Origin: Cristatella mucedo
Lineage: Eukaryota; Bryozoa; Phylactolaemata; Cristatellidae
NCBI GenBank assembly: GCA_009760855.2
Contig: WPIO01000006.1
Coordinates: 5,872,501-5,936,500 of the forward strand
Direction of reading: 5' to 3'
Length of the DNA stretch: 64,000 nucleotides
This document shows, in pieces, positions 12,180 through 25,130 of the stretch. A program made the translations under genes and the position numbers. The notes below the pieces were generated by a model. It was not told the DNA's origin, searched no databases, and saw nothing but the letters and a program-made list of their open reading frames with translations. Within the stretch, counting starts at the first letter, position 1. Each line of letters starts with the position of its first letter.

Positions 12180-13500
12180 CCGAAACGATGGCTGACTCAG
12201 TGAAGTGATTAGCTCTAAAACCTGACTGGTGCTGATTTGATAGGCTTGAAATTTCCGTGTAAGCCTTTATCTGATCTGTCCCCATTCGTTTCAATGTCTT
12301 TGATGGGAATGGCTGTGCAGAGCTGGCTGGAAGTTGCTTCTTAAGTTCCCTAGGTTTTGTGTAGCTTTCTTAATTAGTGACTTAACGAGAGCCTTTTTGA
12401 AAGGTGCAGGGACACGACCTGAGGCTAACGTTTGTTGTGTTAGGTTACTTGTGGCAGGCTTAAATGGAGACGTTGAGGTGCTGCACGGAGTTGAAGGAGG
12501 GGAGTCCTTTGGGGTCGTTACTGGGTGAGATAAGTCTAAAAGAGGACACAGCTAAATTAGAGATAGACTCTCTGACCTTGTCAATCTTGCTGACAAAGAA
12601 GCTAGAGAATCGCCACAAGGATCCCTCGGTAAGGAGCTCAGGCCTGGGAGCAGCTATGTAGATGGTTGATGGTGGACATCAGCATCATCTAATGCCTGCC
12701 TTCTACGGTGGCTGCCTTTCATGTCAACTTTCGTATTTGCTAATACGGCTATCACGTTGAACTTACCAATGCAATCCTACAAGGGGTTGTCTCCTCTTAT
12801 ATGACCTGTTAGTGACACTCGTAATAGCTGTAATCAAACAGTACTAATCGGAATCTGGACAGGCTAGCATGAGTGCGACGACAGAAAAATCTCATTCTAG
12901 GTTACCCTAACGCGGCTGTTCCAGCAAATGTAGTTGGCTTGCGAAAGCGTTCTATGCGACGATTGTGACAGAGAGGGCGTTTTAAAAGCCGATTCGATGC
13001 TTGATAGAGTGTCAGTGAAGCAATGACAGAAGTGACGTGATAATTGCATTTGACAGCGATTGACGGCAGACCGCAGGAGCTGCTGGTTTGTGCATCAGTT
13101 GCAGACGGTTAAGGGCACAGGCCAGGAAATCTGAATAAAGAGAATTAGTTAACTAGCCACGATGTCATAACTTCGTGAACTGATTTGGCTATCGTACTCC
13201 TTTCTAAGCGTGCCCTGATTTTGGCATTACTACTCAGCTGGCAGTGCACCGACTTGACAGTGCATGTACGTACCTATTCAATAACAAGTCGCTTTGGAAC
13301 AGCACGTCCTGAGTACGGAAAGACGTTACTGTAGTGATGCTAGACGAACCAATCTTGAGGATTAGGTCTTCCTCCTTGAGGGAGTCTAGCCACTTGCCCA
13401 CAACTATTAGGTTGGTCTGATTGTTGTTTGGAAAGTTATCGGCAATCCAGCTGCAAATGTCGTCGACGCAGGCTGCAAGTCTGCACTGGGGCAGCTCTCA
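12180..13500. other. Unassigned sequence
   Basis: Mixed sequence with no exon that has both coding character and splice sites, and no copy of the repeat families identified elsewhere in the window. Confidence 0.35.
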
Positions 13501-13520
13501 GGTTAGCCGCGATGTGAACC

Positions 13521-13759
13521 CTTGCCTTAGTGGGTTCGACTAGGGCACCTAGTTCAGACCCGGCTCCTGATCCACCTAGCTCAGGTTAGAATGGAGCTCT
13601 GTGCAGGCGATGCGGTTAGGAGATGGACCGACTAATGTGCTTGCCTTAGTGGGTTCGACTAGGGCACCTAGTACAGGCCCGGCTCCCTAGTCCGCATAGG
13701 TCTTTTTAGAATGGAGCCTTGTGCAAGCGATGCGGTTAGGAGATGGCCCGACTAGGCTG
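13521..13759. repeat. Tandem duplication, 119-bp unit x 2
   Basis: Both units begin cttgccttagtgggttcgac and run through a shared 'gatgcggttaggagatgg' near their ends. Second unit starts at 13640. Roughly 85-90 percent alike by eye. Confidence 0.9.
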
Positions 13760-14339
13760 CTTAAGTAGACATAGATCGAGAGGATGGCAAGCTGGCACAG
13801 GAGACATCTATTAGGCTATAGGCGGAAACGAATGAGTCTGAGAACTGACACCAAGAGTGGGGACCGAGGAAATAGCAGCTATACGCGAGGTCAGGAGTTC
13901 AGGTGAGAGAAAATATATCGAGACGACTGACCGAGCTCGGGGCGACAGCTTCCGTAGTCGATGCGAGATTATGCTGCGAGAGCACGAGAGTCGAACCTAC
14001 GGCAACGAACAGCTAAGTGCAACTGACACTGCGCAGTTCTGTTCTACCGGCGACTCAGTTAGCTGCTCGGGTCTTACGATACTGTAGTGATGTCGTGGCC
14101 TTCGGGGTAGGGACCGTCGCCAGCTATGCGCGCATAGGATAGTTTAGTACACTTGGCTTTCTTGATTCGCGAAGTTAACTCCGTCGGTCCATTTCGTGGC
14201 AGCGTAAAGCGCTTGTGCTGGCGCGTAGCCACTACTAAAAGGCCCACAATAAACTGCTGCTTTCGGCGCCCAGTTGTGGCCGCTTGTATTTTAACCACAC
14301 TGCAGCGCTGCACCGCACGGTCCACCGGTAGAGAGTCGG

Positions 14340-14470
14340 GGACGGGCTTCTCTGCACGGTTACAAGTCTATCAGCCTCCCCTCCCTGGGCAATGGATTCA
14401 CTGCAGAGGGGTTCGAACCCACGATCTGGGTCGTGAAGTGCCAGTACCTTGTTCGGCGGTGTGAGCAGGA
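14340..14470 (-). mobile_element. SINE-2 copy, diverged
   Basis: The minus strand shows box B (gatcgtgggttcgaacc) followed by a worn SINE-2 body with ttgcccagggagggg. The head is recognisable up to about 14460. Confidence 0.5.
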
Positions 14471-14939
14471 ACTGTCGATACATCGCTGGAGTTTGCTTCA
14501 CAGTAATTTCTCCGTGGCCAGCTGCTCGAGAACCTTCATCGGAACTATATGCATGCTTAACCTAGCTCAACCCAATAGAATTCCGCTTGCCCCGACCGTT
14601 TTCGAGCTGAACGAGCCCAGCCGTCTGACCAATTGCCACTTGATTTGGGAAACCAATCGCGTGCCTGACAGTAGGACTCTACAAGAACCGACGAGAAACG
14701 TTCTTAACTGTCACATTTCGTCGCTCGAGGAGCAGCAGCTCGTAGCAGCAATCGACAGTGGCAGTAACTAACCAGGCGTTCCGGGTGTAGCTGACGACAT
14801 CGTATTCGTTGCGAGGTTCGCTCATTGTCGATCGCAGCCTAGCGTGCCGTCTCGTGTCCGAAAAAAGCACCAGCAGCCATTCGTCTGTCACCGACGGCCG
14901 CCCGTACCAGGCAGCAGCCCCGAGTTTGGTCCAGAGATA

Positions 14940-15042
14940 GGGTGCTTGCCTCTAACGACCGAGATTGTCGGCTCGTACGAAAAGTGCACCGATAAAGATT
15001 AAGTTTTCTTCGGGCGCAGCGAAAATGAACTATATTTTATTT
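14940..15042 (+). mobile_element. SINE-1 copy, strongly diverged
   Basis: Reads ggtgcttgcctctaacgacc, then gattaagttttcttcgggcg and aaaatgaactatattttatt, the SINE-1 order head, hairpin and tail. Box B is damaged. Confidence 0.5.
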
Positions 15043-15044
15043 AA

Positions 15045-16130
15045 AACCTGGTGAAGCTTCAAGGAGGCCAGAGTGTGTCATCGCGAGAGCAACAGGGAGT
15101 CAGCCAGCCGGAAAGAGTCAGCCAGTCTGCTAGCCAGCGACCTACCGGATTCGAGCCTTCGCCAATCAGTGAGCAGGGCATGCAGGCACTCAACCAATAG
15201 CGCACTAGTTGAGATCAGAAGTCCGTTCTTTGTAATTGCTTTTGCATTAGGAGTATGGAAAATGGTCACCATTATCTACGAAATTCATCTTAATGATCAG
15301 GAAAGTGATTAACTTAATATGTTACCATTTCCTGTGAGAAAGCTGACACATTTTCGCCTATGGTTCGTATACGGTTAGAAGAACAGCAACTAAATCGAAT
15401 TAACGTGTATTTACTCTGAAGTCATACAAGAATGACTAATCTAAAAGGTTCAGGAATGAATACGTATTTTAGGTCTGGGTCTATACTGAAAATCGTTATC
15501 TCTAAGAAGCCCCCCCCCCGACACAGTCTTCCATCATATCTCGTTATACTGTCCTTGATAATGACCATCGAAGTCCAGTTTATCCAACCGAAAGTGATCG
15601 CCGTTCTACTCTGAGTAAGCTCACACGACCTCATTGAATTTCTCAAGATGAGCCCAGTTTATATGGAATTCGAGGGACATTCGGCACGGCCATTTTGGCA
15701 TGGCTCTTGATGAGAGCTTTAGCTAGCAGCTCATAGTTTTCGGCTTCACAATTGCTTAGAGACCCGTGAACCGCTGTAGCGAGCCACATAGTTCCAAGTG
15801 CCGCAAGTTCTCCGTCCTGTTCAGCTTCTCGGCGAATTTTTCACACTCTGCAATCTTTTACCGGTGGTCCGGCGACTATGCCAGCTGAGACCTTTACCTC
15901 CGAATGCGGTGGAAAGATTTGTTGGACGTATTTGAAAGCTGCTGAGTCATTGTCTAAAGGAGTGGCTCGATGTGTAGCGGCGGCAGCAGCACCTTTCGAT
16001 GCGGTCTACCAGCCGCTCATACTCGATGCTGTTCTTTCCTGCAGATAAATCGGTCAACTGGGAGGGGGAGGGCCAATCCATTTTGTGATAGTAGTGAGCC
16101 TCATGATCCCCACCGTCCCGCAGTAATAGT
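15045..16130. other. Unassigned sequence
   Basis: Contains a short degenerate direct repeat of 'gtcagccag' type around 15100-15130 and a C9 run near 15510. No gene supported. Confidence 0.35.
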
Positions 16131-16131
16131 G

Positions 16132-16290
16132 GTAATAATAATAATAATAATGATGATACACTTGATAAAGCGCCCTCAGAGAACTCAATCTCTTCGTAGG
16201 GCCTTTAAATTTGCTGCAAAGGAAACGCGATCGAATGGTGAGTGGCATCGTGCTTGACAAACAACATGAATAACCTGGTTAGTGATGACA
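16132..16290 (-). mobile_element. LINE-A 3' tail fragment
   Basis: Inverted copy: (TAA)n, then the hairpin agcgccctcagagaactcaa, then cctttaaatttgctgcaaag and UTR sequence with caacatgaataacctggtta. Confidence 0.85.
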
Positions 16291-16740
16291 GAAAGAACAC
16301 CCGGAAGCAGCGTTATTGAGCCTCTTAGAGGCCCGTTGGCAATGACATCGTATTGATATCTCCAATGACCTCCCAGCCTTAGTTGCCCTACTGCAAGACA
16401 CTCGGCAGCATCTCGACATCTCGCTGTAGTCCTCTTTGAGGTGCTCAGAATGACAGTGAAAGAAGGGTGCTTGTCGCTGTTTGTAGCAGCGCGGCTTTGA
16501 GGCTTAGAGATTAACTGTCTGTGAGTCGGCACTATTCGCTCGGATTATATACAGGTGATTCCCGTAGCCTCGAGTAGGCCTGCCACATTGACGCAAGCGA
16601 ACAACCCATCTTGCCGATCGCAGAAGTTGGAAAGCGCTGGCCACGGTTTCTCTGATGTGACACTTTAATACTTTCATCCAACAAGCTCCGCTCTTTCAGC
16701 CTAGATGTAAGAAAGAAGCTCAGCATTGGACTCGGTAAGG

Positions 16741-16949
16741 TCAAGGTCGGTGATCGGATAGCTGAGGCCTTTTTGATTGGGGGAGGTATGACTTTCTCTC
16801 CTCAGCCACACCTGTGAAGTTGGAAAAATATGGATCAGTAATATCTTCCTCGCTGTCTGACTCGCAGCTCTCTCCTGAAGATGGCGTATCCCTATCTGGA
16901 TGGGTTCGGACGGTGAGCTCAGGGCGAGGGATAAAGAAGTGTTAAGAGG
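16741..16949 (-). CDS. Candidate acidic coding exon or gene fragment, unidentified
   Basis: A minus-strand frame without an ATG is open for about 68 codons to a TGA at 16741-16743. Its middle is strongly acidic (SCESDSEEDITDPYFSNF) and the rest is Pro/Lys-rich, unlike random sequence. No clear splice acceptor was chosen. It could be a last exon or a transposon protein remnant. The family is not recognised. Confidence 0.25.
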
Positions 16950-17670
16950 ATACATTATGAGAGGTGCACTCTTGCTAGTTTGACGTCTGGATGGGCCCAC
17001 CGTTCAGACGCAGTGACTGGAATGGTCAGTCGGCTCCTGTCGAATTCTCGGCGTAGCAAACAGGGTGGCTCCTTTCTTACCTGCACCGGCCTGCAACCAT
17101 ACACGAATTACTTACATGTTTTATAATTATATTGCACACAATGACTCAAAATGATACTTCACACGTTGCCTAATATTGGGACAAATTTAATCTGGCAACC
17201 AGCGATTGCTCACCTTACCTTCAAAAGTTCGCTTGCAGTGTTCGCATGTGAAATGAGATGCACAGGGCTTAATTTTCTAGCCGCCAGTCTCGGCGAGAAC
17301 TCTAATATTCGTTTCAGACACCTGGACCGTTGCGCTTCTATGGATTATAATCTATAGTATTATATCCGCCTGATCATCAATCATTCGGGTAGTGACAGAG
17401 CATGCGATACACGTGCGAATCTGGTCGGTACGTTGACCAACATCGAAGCTGGAGACTATCAAAACAAGTATCATCGCAGAAGTAAAGTGCTCGTAAAAGA
17501 ATAGCTATTTCTATCCATGTTGGCGTTACGGATTGGAATATACGCAGTCGGTACCCAAGGAAAATAAATTGTAATATGTTACCTAGAGTAGCTACTCTAC
17601 AGAGCTGTGCTACCAGAGAGCAAAGCTGCGAGTCTCTCCCTGTGGGGAGACTCGTTGGTCCTTCGTCTTC
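16950..17670. other. Unassigned sequence
   Basis: No recognisable repeat copy or supported exon. Confidence 0.35.
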
Positions 17671-17676
17671 GGCGAA

Positions 17677-17890
17677 TAATAATAATAATAATAATAATAA
17701 TATTGCACTTGATAAAGCGCCCTCAGAGAACTTAATCTCTTTCTAGGCGCTTTACATTTGCTGCAAAGTGATACGCAATAGAATAGTAAGTAAAATCATG
17801 CTTGAAAAACAAACAAAATGAATAACATGGTTAGGGGTTACATGCACTGGGTCAGCATGCAAATGTGGTTAGTGGCAGCATGAACAGTGT
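17677..17890 (-). mobile_element. LINE-A 3' UTR and tail
   Basis: Long (TAA)n tract, then an almost perfect inverted match to the LINE-A end (gataaagcgccctcagagaa, gcgctttacatttgctgcaa) and 100 bases of its UTR with the 'acatgcactgggtcagcatg' block. Confidence 0.9.
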
Positions 17891-18590
17891 CAGCACGCAT
17901 AAGCGAATGCCCTCCATGCTCAACGCCGCTGCCATAGTTGCCACGCTCAACTGGGCGGAAGGACGAGGGATGCTCGTTGGCAGAGGGTGATGCTCGCTGG
18001 CACAGAGCGACGGTCGGCGGTACACGGTAGCCAAGAATTTAGTAAGTAGCAGGTCAAGCCAGGATCGCGGGCCGATAACAAACGTTCCTGCCGCCATTAA
18101 CGCCAAGGCTTTAACTGCCGCCTCAAGCCGATTGTCGGGTGACAATCATCTGGCAGCTGTTAAAGACTTGCTACTCCTGAGTGCACTGATTCTGAGTGAC
18201 GGAATTATTTAGACGGCATTGACGTGGAGTTCACCGAAAAAACCGTGAGGCGTAGCTCGTCGCCACCCGCAGGTGGGTGCGGCGACGCGCCGCTGCAGTC
18301 AAGACCCGCCGGATACGGCTGTTGTCCGTGACCTCGATGAGAACCTCGCTTCCGAGAGCTCGCCTCTGAGTCTTCACCTCTGTGACTTCGCCTCTGCGTC
18401 TCCGAGTGCCACACCTCCGAGTACCACACCTCCGAGGGTCACGCCTCTACGTATGGGCTTAAGCAGTGTTACTTATGCGCTAGTAGCACTATATTCCGGA
18501 GCCTTGAGAGCCGAGGCGATGCGAGCATGCCTACTATCCCATAACATTTCACTCCCTAGCCATCACTCAGAATCACCTTTTAAAGTCAGC
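17890..18590. other. Unassigned sequence
   Basis: GC-mixed region with 'cctctg/cctccgag' near-repeats at 18360-18450. The frames on the two strands conflict and neither has a convincing domain. Confidence 0.3.
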
Positions 18591-18690
18591 AGCGTAGATT
18601 TAAATATCCAGTTCCTAATTATAATTCAGGACCTGCAAATAATCTGCCCCTCACTGTTACACTTTGATCGATTTAGAATGCCAATGTTTT
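18590..18690. repeat. Dispersed repeat DR-4, copy 1
   Basis: Shares an ordered series of blocks with 20745-20830 and 58780-58865: gttcctaattataattcagg, caaataatct, gttaca and accaattt/gatttagaatgcc. The nature of the parent element is unknown. Confidence 0.5.
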
Positions 18691-18879
18691 GCAAACAGCC
18701 ATGTGTGACATTGTTAAAGAAAAGTTGAGAGTGCGTACCAAAAAGCAAAACGAAATGTTAAGCCTGTGTGCATAATACAAAATCCTAAAGCAATTCTCTG
18801 TCAAATTTCGCAGATTATGCTGTGCGGTCTTAATCCTAACTGTCGACGCGTCAACAACTCGAGGCTGCGGCCTCCACGG

Positions 18880-20278
18880 CGCCATCGGAAGCCATTTCTT
18901 AGGGTGTATAATGACCTACTTAGTAATGCAGACATGGGTAGAATATCTCTGTTTGTTTTGCTCGATCTTTCGGCAGCTCCTGACATCATCGATTGCAAAG
19001 TCCTTCTAGAGCGCCTCTCATCTCACCTGGGCATCACTGGCACTGCTCTGCAGTGGTCCAGGTCCTATCTTAGTGGGAGACTCCAGAGTATCGACGTGAA
19101 TGGACAAAGATCATCTGAAGTACCTCTGAAATATGGAGTACCTCAGGGCTCCGTGCTAGGTCCGGTTCTTTTCACGGTTTGTACTCTCCCTCTTGCTGAT
19201 GTGATTGCCAAGCACAATCTAGGCTTTCACTTCTATGCGGATGACACTCAGTTGTACCTTTGCTTTGATCCCTCCTAGCCTTCGAGCACCTCAAATTCTC
19301 TAAACTCACTTGCTGCATGCATTGATGACATCCGCACATGGATGGCAGCAAATTTTCCTAAACTAAACGATGACAAAACTAACTTACTAGTTATGGGCAA
19401 ACCCAGTGTGATTCAGAGATTGGAAAGGCTGTCTCTCAAAATTGGCTCTGCCAGCATATCTCCTGTCGAATCAGCTCGAAATCTAGGTGTCATATTCCAA
19501 AGCGACCTCTCGTTAGACGACCATATCAGCTCCACAGTCAAATCTGCCTATTTTCAGCTTCATAACATTGCTAAAATTCGGGGTTGTTTACATAAGGGTA
19601 CCACGTCTAAGTTGGTCCATGCATTCGTGACATCTCGTCTCGACTTCTGCAACTCACTGCTTACTGGCCTACCAGCATGTGCGATCAGGCGATTGCAGCT
19701 GGTGCAAAACTCTGCAGCTAGGCTTGTCTGTCACGAGCGTCGCAGTTGCCACATCACTCCATTTCTCGCCGACCTGCACTGGCTACCAGTCAAGCAACGG
19801 ATTGACTTCAAGGTTTTGTCGCTCACTTTTAGGTCCCTTCATTACATGGCTCCAGCCTATCTCTCAGATATACTACCCCATTAGGCCAAGCATCGTACCA
19901 CCCGCTTTTCGGAATTCAACAGTTTACCACTACCTCGTACAAACCTCAAATCCTTTGGAGACCGTGCATTTAGTTCGTATGCTCCCAAAGCCTGGAACTC
20001 ACTCCCGACTTGCGTCGCAACATCCCCTGACTTGACCACATTTAAAAATAACTTAAAACACACCTATTTAGGACAGCATTTAGTGGGTCCCTGTGATTCG
20101 TCCTTCACGTGCTTATGCATGCTGACCCTGTGCATGTTACCCCTAACCATGCTATTTATATTGTTTATCAAGCATGATACCTCCCTCGGTTAAATCGCAT
20201 TTTCCTTTGCAGCAAATGTAATGCGCCTAGAAAGAGATTGAGTTCTCCGTGGGCGCTTTATCAAGTGCATTGTTATTA
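18880..20278 (+). mobile_element. LINE-A (L2/CR1-like), 5'-truncated copy with RT and 3' tail
   Basis: Longest copy. A reverse-transcriptase frame shows, in order, LLDLSAAPDIID (region A, where F is replaced by P), VPQGSVLGPVLF, FHFYADDTQLY (catalytic YADD) and then the C-terminal SARNLGVIF, SRLDFCNSLLTGLP, QLVQNSAARLV, DLHWLPVKQRI and APKAWNSLP blocks. Two in-frame stops (TAG at 19276 and TAG at 19882, where the sister copy has CAG) make it inactive. Its 3' UTR ends with tttgcagcaaatgtaatgcg, a GCGCC...GGGCGCT hairpin and TTATTATT. Such elements retropose by target-primed reverse transcription. Confidence 0.92.
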
Positions 20279-20284
20279 TTTGGC

Positions 20285-20990
20285 TCGGCAGTTTCTTCGT
20301 GCTTCGCTTGAAGGCCACAGCCAGAGTGTCCAGAGCGGAAGCTTCGGCTTATTGAACAGTCCGCGACTGACCCAGGGTTTTAGCCCCGGGGCGAGACGCT
20401 CCTCGCATTACGCCACCCGGGGCTCCGGTTCGAGTCTTGATAACTACTATCAGCAAGTATAGAGCAAGCGACTTGAAGCAGCAGCAGCGGCTGACGAAAT
20501 GCAGATATGCTGCAGCGATACACGCACCGATGGCCGACACTAGCGGAGTGCGACAGCCAGTCAGTAAAGCCTTTAGTACCTTAATAACAGGGGCCCGGTC
20601 GTTTACGTGAAGCGCTATTTTCCAAAGCCGCACATAGATGCACATGTGGCACAGCACCAGCCATAACGGACCGGCTGGTTGACCCGTCGCTGGTTGACCC
20701 GGATCGCTCTTTCATCTCGTCAATACAAGAGATTACGGCATATCCTTTTCCTCGTCATTACAATTCAGGAACCACAAACAATCTCACAATAGTCACAATC
20801 CGACCAATTTAGCTTGGCGAAGTTCCGATATGTTAGCAGAGCAGCCATGGCAGCCATCTTGGAATGCTGATAGTAGTATTAAGTCTTTTGCATGGTACCC
20901 TAAGAGAACAAAATACAGTCAGACCCCGATTTAGAAAAAGATAGGGACCAGAAAACCTACAATATGCATAAACCTATAGCTTTGTATAAC
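20285..20990. repeat. Unassigned sequence with DR-4 copy 2
   Basis: DR-4 lies at about 20745-20830 (acaattcaggaaccacaaac, then accaatttagcttgg). The rest is not recognised. A palindrome-like ctggttgacccgtcgctggttgacccg direct repeat sits at 20672-20702. Confidence 0.45.
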
Positions 20991-20991
20991 T

Positions 20992-21665
20992 CATAATAAT
21001 ATTAATGATGCACTTGATACAGCGCCATCAGAGAACTCAATCTCTTTCTTGGCGCTTTACATTTGCTGCAAAGGGAACCGCGATTGAATGGTGAGTAAAA
21101 TCATGCTTAATAAACAACATGAATAGCATAATTATGGTTGACACGCACAGGGTCAGCATGCAAGCGTGATTAGTGGCAGCACGCACAGTGTCAGCATGCG
21201 TAAGCACATGTAGGATGTCACAGGGACCCACTAAATGCTGTCCTAAATAGGTGTGTTTTAGGTTCCTTTTAAATGTGGTCAGGTCAGGGGATGTTGTGAC
21301 GCAAGTCGGGAGTAAGTTCCAGGCTTTGGGGGCATACGAACTAAATGCACGGTCTCCAAAGAATTTAAGGTTTGTACGAGGTATTGATAAACTGTTGGAT
21401 TCCGAAAAGCGGGTGGTACGATGCTTGGCCTGATGGGGGAGTAGATCTGAGAGATAGGCTGGAGCCAAAAAATGAAGTGACCTAAAAGTGAGCGAAAAAA
21501 CCTTGAAGTCGATCCGTTGCTTGAGTGGTAGCCAGTGCAGGTCAGCAAGAAGTGGTGTGATGTGGCAACTGCGACGCTCGTGACAGACAAGCCTAGCTGC
21601 AGAGTTTTGCACCAGCTGTAAGCGCCTGATTGCACAGGCCGGTAGGCCAGCAGGCACAAGTAAAA
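20992..21665 (-). mobile_element. LINE-A, 5'-truncated copy 2
   Basis: Inverted copy of the 3' part of the element at 18880: tail, UTR and a 200-codon frame from GLPACAIRRLQLVQNSAARL to the end. It keeps CAG where copy 1 has a stop, so each copy was damaged on its own. It stops abruptly at about 21665 next to a short SINE-1/tail scrap at 21695-21740. Confidence 0.92.
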
Positions 21666-21739
21666 TTTTCGTCAGTTGAGAATGATAGTTTTTATAATTC
21701 ATTTGTATAACGCCCTAAGAGAACTTAATCTTAATCTTA

Positions 21740-22060
21740 ATTCTGTGGTAGCCCAGCCAAAAGGGAATTACAATAATCAAGCCGATACAGAATTAAGAAG
21801 CTAGTTACATTTTTTGCTGGCCACTCTGGAAGACAGTTCCTAATCTTAGATAGAGATCGAACGTGATGGCTTGCCGTAGAAGCAGTCTTCTGAATGAAGC
21901 TTTTGAAATTTCGGCAGCTGTCGAAAACGACGCCTAAATTTTGAGCACGTGGTGATTGTCGCACAACAGCATCACCTATTAGAAGAACAAAGCCTTTTGA
22001 TCCAGCCACACGCTTAGGATGTCCTATGAGCAGCAGTTCGGTTTTTATCGTCATTTAGTT
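21740..22060 (-). mobile_element. LINE-A-related RT C-terminal fragment of another subfamily
   Basis: Reads LLLIGHPKR, SPRAQNLGVVFDS, HVRSLSKIRNCLP and YRLDYCNSLLAGLP. These are the same blocks as LINE-A but about half the residues differ, so it is a different, older subfamily. It is cut at the same LAGLP point where the neighbouring copy begins. Confidence 0.85.
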
Positions 22061-22095
22061 TCAAGAAGTTGTCCAACATCCCATGTCGGAGAGAT

Positions 22096-22470
<375 letters not shown>

Positions 22471-22799
22471 GTGCCGCGCCAGTCGGCAGTCCGACAATAA
22501 CAGCGGACCTAGCTCGCTGCTGTTTGGGGGGGGGGGTCATCAGTCAAATACTTGCTCACGCCTGATCCAGGATTTTGTCGGTTGACCGCTTGCTGTCGCC
22601 ACTGACGGTAATCGAGTACAGGATCGAGGGCAGGGGCAGGGCAAGCACGATGAGCAATCGCACCGCAAACCCAATTACGCCCTGCAAACACTTTGGCGGC
22701 TGCCATGTTGAGACGGATGCGATGGACTAGCTCGGGACTCAAAGGCCGCGGACTACAGGTTCGTCCCGGTAGGGCGAGGTCGTTCGCAGGCCGTCGCCG

Positions 22800-24350
22800 T
22801 GACCCAACGGCGCTGCCGAACGCCGAAACCTATTTATAGCTTGACTAGGAGCGAGCGCAGACGATGTAGCTGACGATAAATCAGCAAATTTTAACCATTA
22901 CGTATGTGATGACCATTCCCCACAAAATTTTCGTCGGCGTGATATTTATCCGATTGACGATAATTTTGAAAAATTTACCGGGGTACTTATGCAATTATTA
23001 CACAGAGATTTGAAGCTGACTGATTAAAATCAGCGATCTTGGTGCCCCTGCATGTTAACCAACTTTATTCGGTAACGACCAAGCTATGATCGCCGAATCG
23101 GACTCCAATAAAAAAAAGCACATCGATTCGACTGCCTGGTCCGATTCATTGCAACGCAATAGTTCACCGTGCTTCTAAAGTCTGCCAGGGAGTGTACGCT
23201 TAGCTTAGAGAACTACTGGACTTTGCCCATCACACAGCACCTTGTCTTACTGAATGTAAGGTAGAAATGACTAGATTCGTGAGACTGTGACAGGAAAGAG
23301 CGCGACCAGTCTCTCTATCCGAATCTATCTTGGGCATCGGGTTCGCGGGGGTCTGCTCCTCCATGTGCTGTGCGCGTAATTATCACGGTCTAGTTTTGAA
23401 GTGCTATGACCAGAGGCTTCTGTAGGCTTTCGCCATATTTTCAGCGAAGGGAGGGGCTGATAGTTTGAAAGTTGGGAAAGCCAAGAAATCGGAGAGCGCA
23501 GCAAAGAGCAGCAATCATCCATCAGTGCTTCGATGCCGCATGCCGGTGGCCGGTGGAGACTGGGCGGATATAACAGCTGATGTGAAAAAGGCGTCTGAAA
23601 ATCCTCGGTAGTAATTTACGCTAGAGTTTGACGACGGGGCGAAGACAAACATTGACACCTGCCATGATTGGCTATGTCAGGTTTCTTATTCTATCACGGT
23701 GGAGTAAAGCCTTAATTTAAGGCGGGGTGATGAAACGCAGGCACACGCCAAATTGGTTAGATTAAGATGGTGCTTGAGATTATTAGCAGTTCCTGACTTG
23801 GAAGCGTTTGGATCCTGAAATTTAATAATTAATCGCTTAGATCATATCGAATTCCAAATGAAGCAAAGATAGTGATACTTTAGGCTTCAAACCAGTGCGT
23901 TCGGGCTATGGCTGGTGCTATGCAGATGTGACTTTTCCTCTGTAGCTTTCGAGCAGACTCGATCTGCGTTAATGGCAATGTGCACATGTTGTATTAAGGC
24001 ATAGGTAGCTCTTGATTGCTGCCGTACTCTGCTACGTTCTACACACCTGCGTTCGTCATACACAATCTACAACTCATTAGCCATGCTTTGAGGTGTCATA
24101 TCCACCAATACCTGTATCTGTCAGTCGTCTGAGAGAACTAGCACTTGTTGTGTGCGTCGTGTTTGTGGCAGAGGACTTTATTCAGGATTGTATTTCACTG
24201 CAGTGGGCTCGTAGCGGAAGATTGCCAGGTGGCATGCCTAGCTGACATCATTGCTGTGCATAGTCATTTTTGCACGACCGAGGTGGCAACACACAGTCTC
24301 ATACTATTTGACATGGCAATCTCAAATTGAGAGAGACGAGAGCTAAAGAG
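22800..24350. other. Unassigned AT-rich sequence
   Basis: No family of this window is seen. A few frames of 60-65 codons exist on both strands without domain character. Confidence 0.35.
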
Positions 24351-24359
24351 AGATGCTTG

Positions 24360-24360
24360 T

Positions 24361-24447
<87 letters not shown>
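24360..24447. repeat. (GA)n microsatellite
   Basis: Nearly pure GA run with one GGGA interruption near its end. Confidence 0.96.
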
Positions 24448-24448
<1 letters not shown>

Positions 24449-24987
24449 GAAAGCTGGGAGAGAAATGAAAAAAACATTCTGCCTATCAGCTACTGATTTC
24501 GGCCAGTCTTAGTTATAGCCTGGCCCATTCCGTCGAGGTCCGGAAATTATAGTGTAAGTATGGCGGCTAGGCGCCAAAGTGCAGTTCTCGTTGTGTGCTA
24601 TAGGCGCGTTAATTCCTGCTGCTTAGTAAGTCGATGTGCATCTATTAAGAGTAAGAGTAAGAAGATAGATTCGGAGGAAATGACCGAGGGAAAAAACAAA
24701 CCTCCCAACCTCCGTGCTTGTGAGCGCCTGAGCGAGCGATTCATCTCACTGTTGCAACTTGTCACGTGTCAGCACGAAGGATTAGTTTGATTCAGAGTTC
24801 TGTCTTACAGAAAGAAGTGCACTGTCTGTTCGTAATGTGACTGAATAGTCGCAGTGTTTCCGGTAATAAATTATTAAGCAGCTGTCGACATCTGAGTAAT
24901 CTGGGTCGTCATCTGTCGTCATTTGAATCATCTGGTAATCTGGGCAAGGGACCTTCCCGGCATAATGCTATATATAATTATATATAT

Positions 24988-25130
24988 AATTCTTTTGGGT
25001 AGCGCCCCAAGAGAACTTAATCTCGTTTCCCGCGCTTCACATATGCCTCGGGGCTCGATCCCACGACCTCAGTCAGCCAGACCTTGGTCGGGGCAAGAGC
25101 ACCTTTACCGCTGGACCAACCCAGCTAGGC
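24988..25130 (-). mobile_element. SINE-1 copy
   Basis: Minus strand: head agctgggttggtccagcgg, box B ggtcgtgggatcgagcc, hairpin and tail. A small cagt/cagc duplication (cagtcagccagacc) distinguishes it. Confidence 0.85.

Noticed and set aside
24560-24790. Small gene beginning MAARRQSAV
   Set aside because: Good start context and a Lys-rich part, but only 76 codons, no domain and no splice partners.
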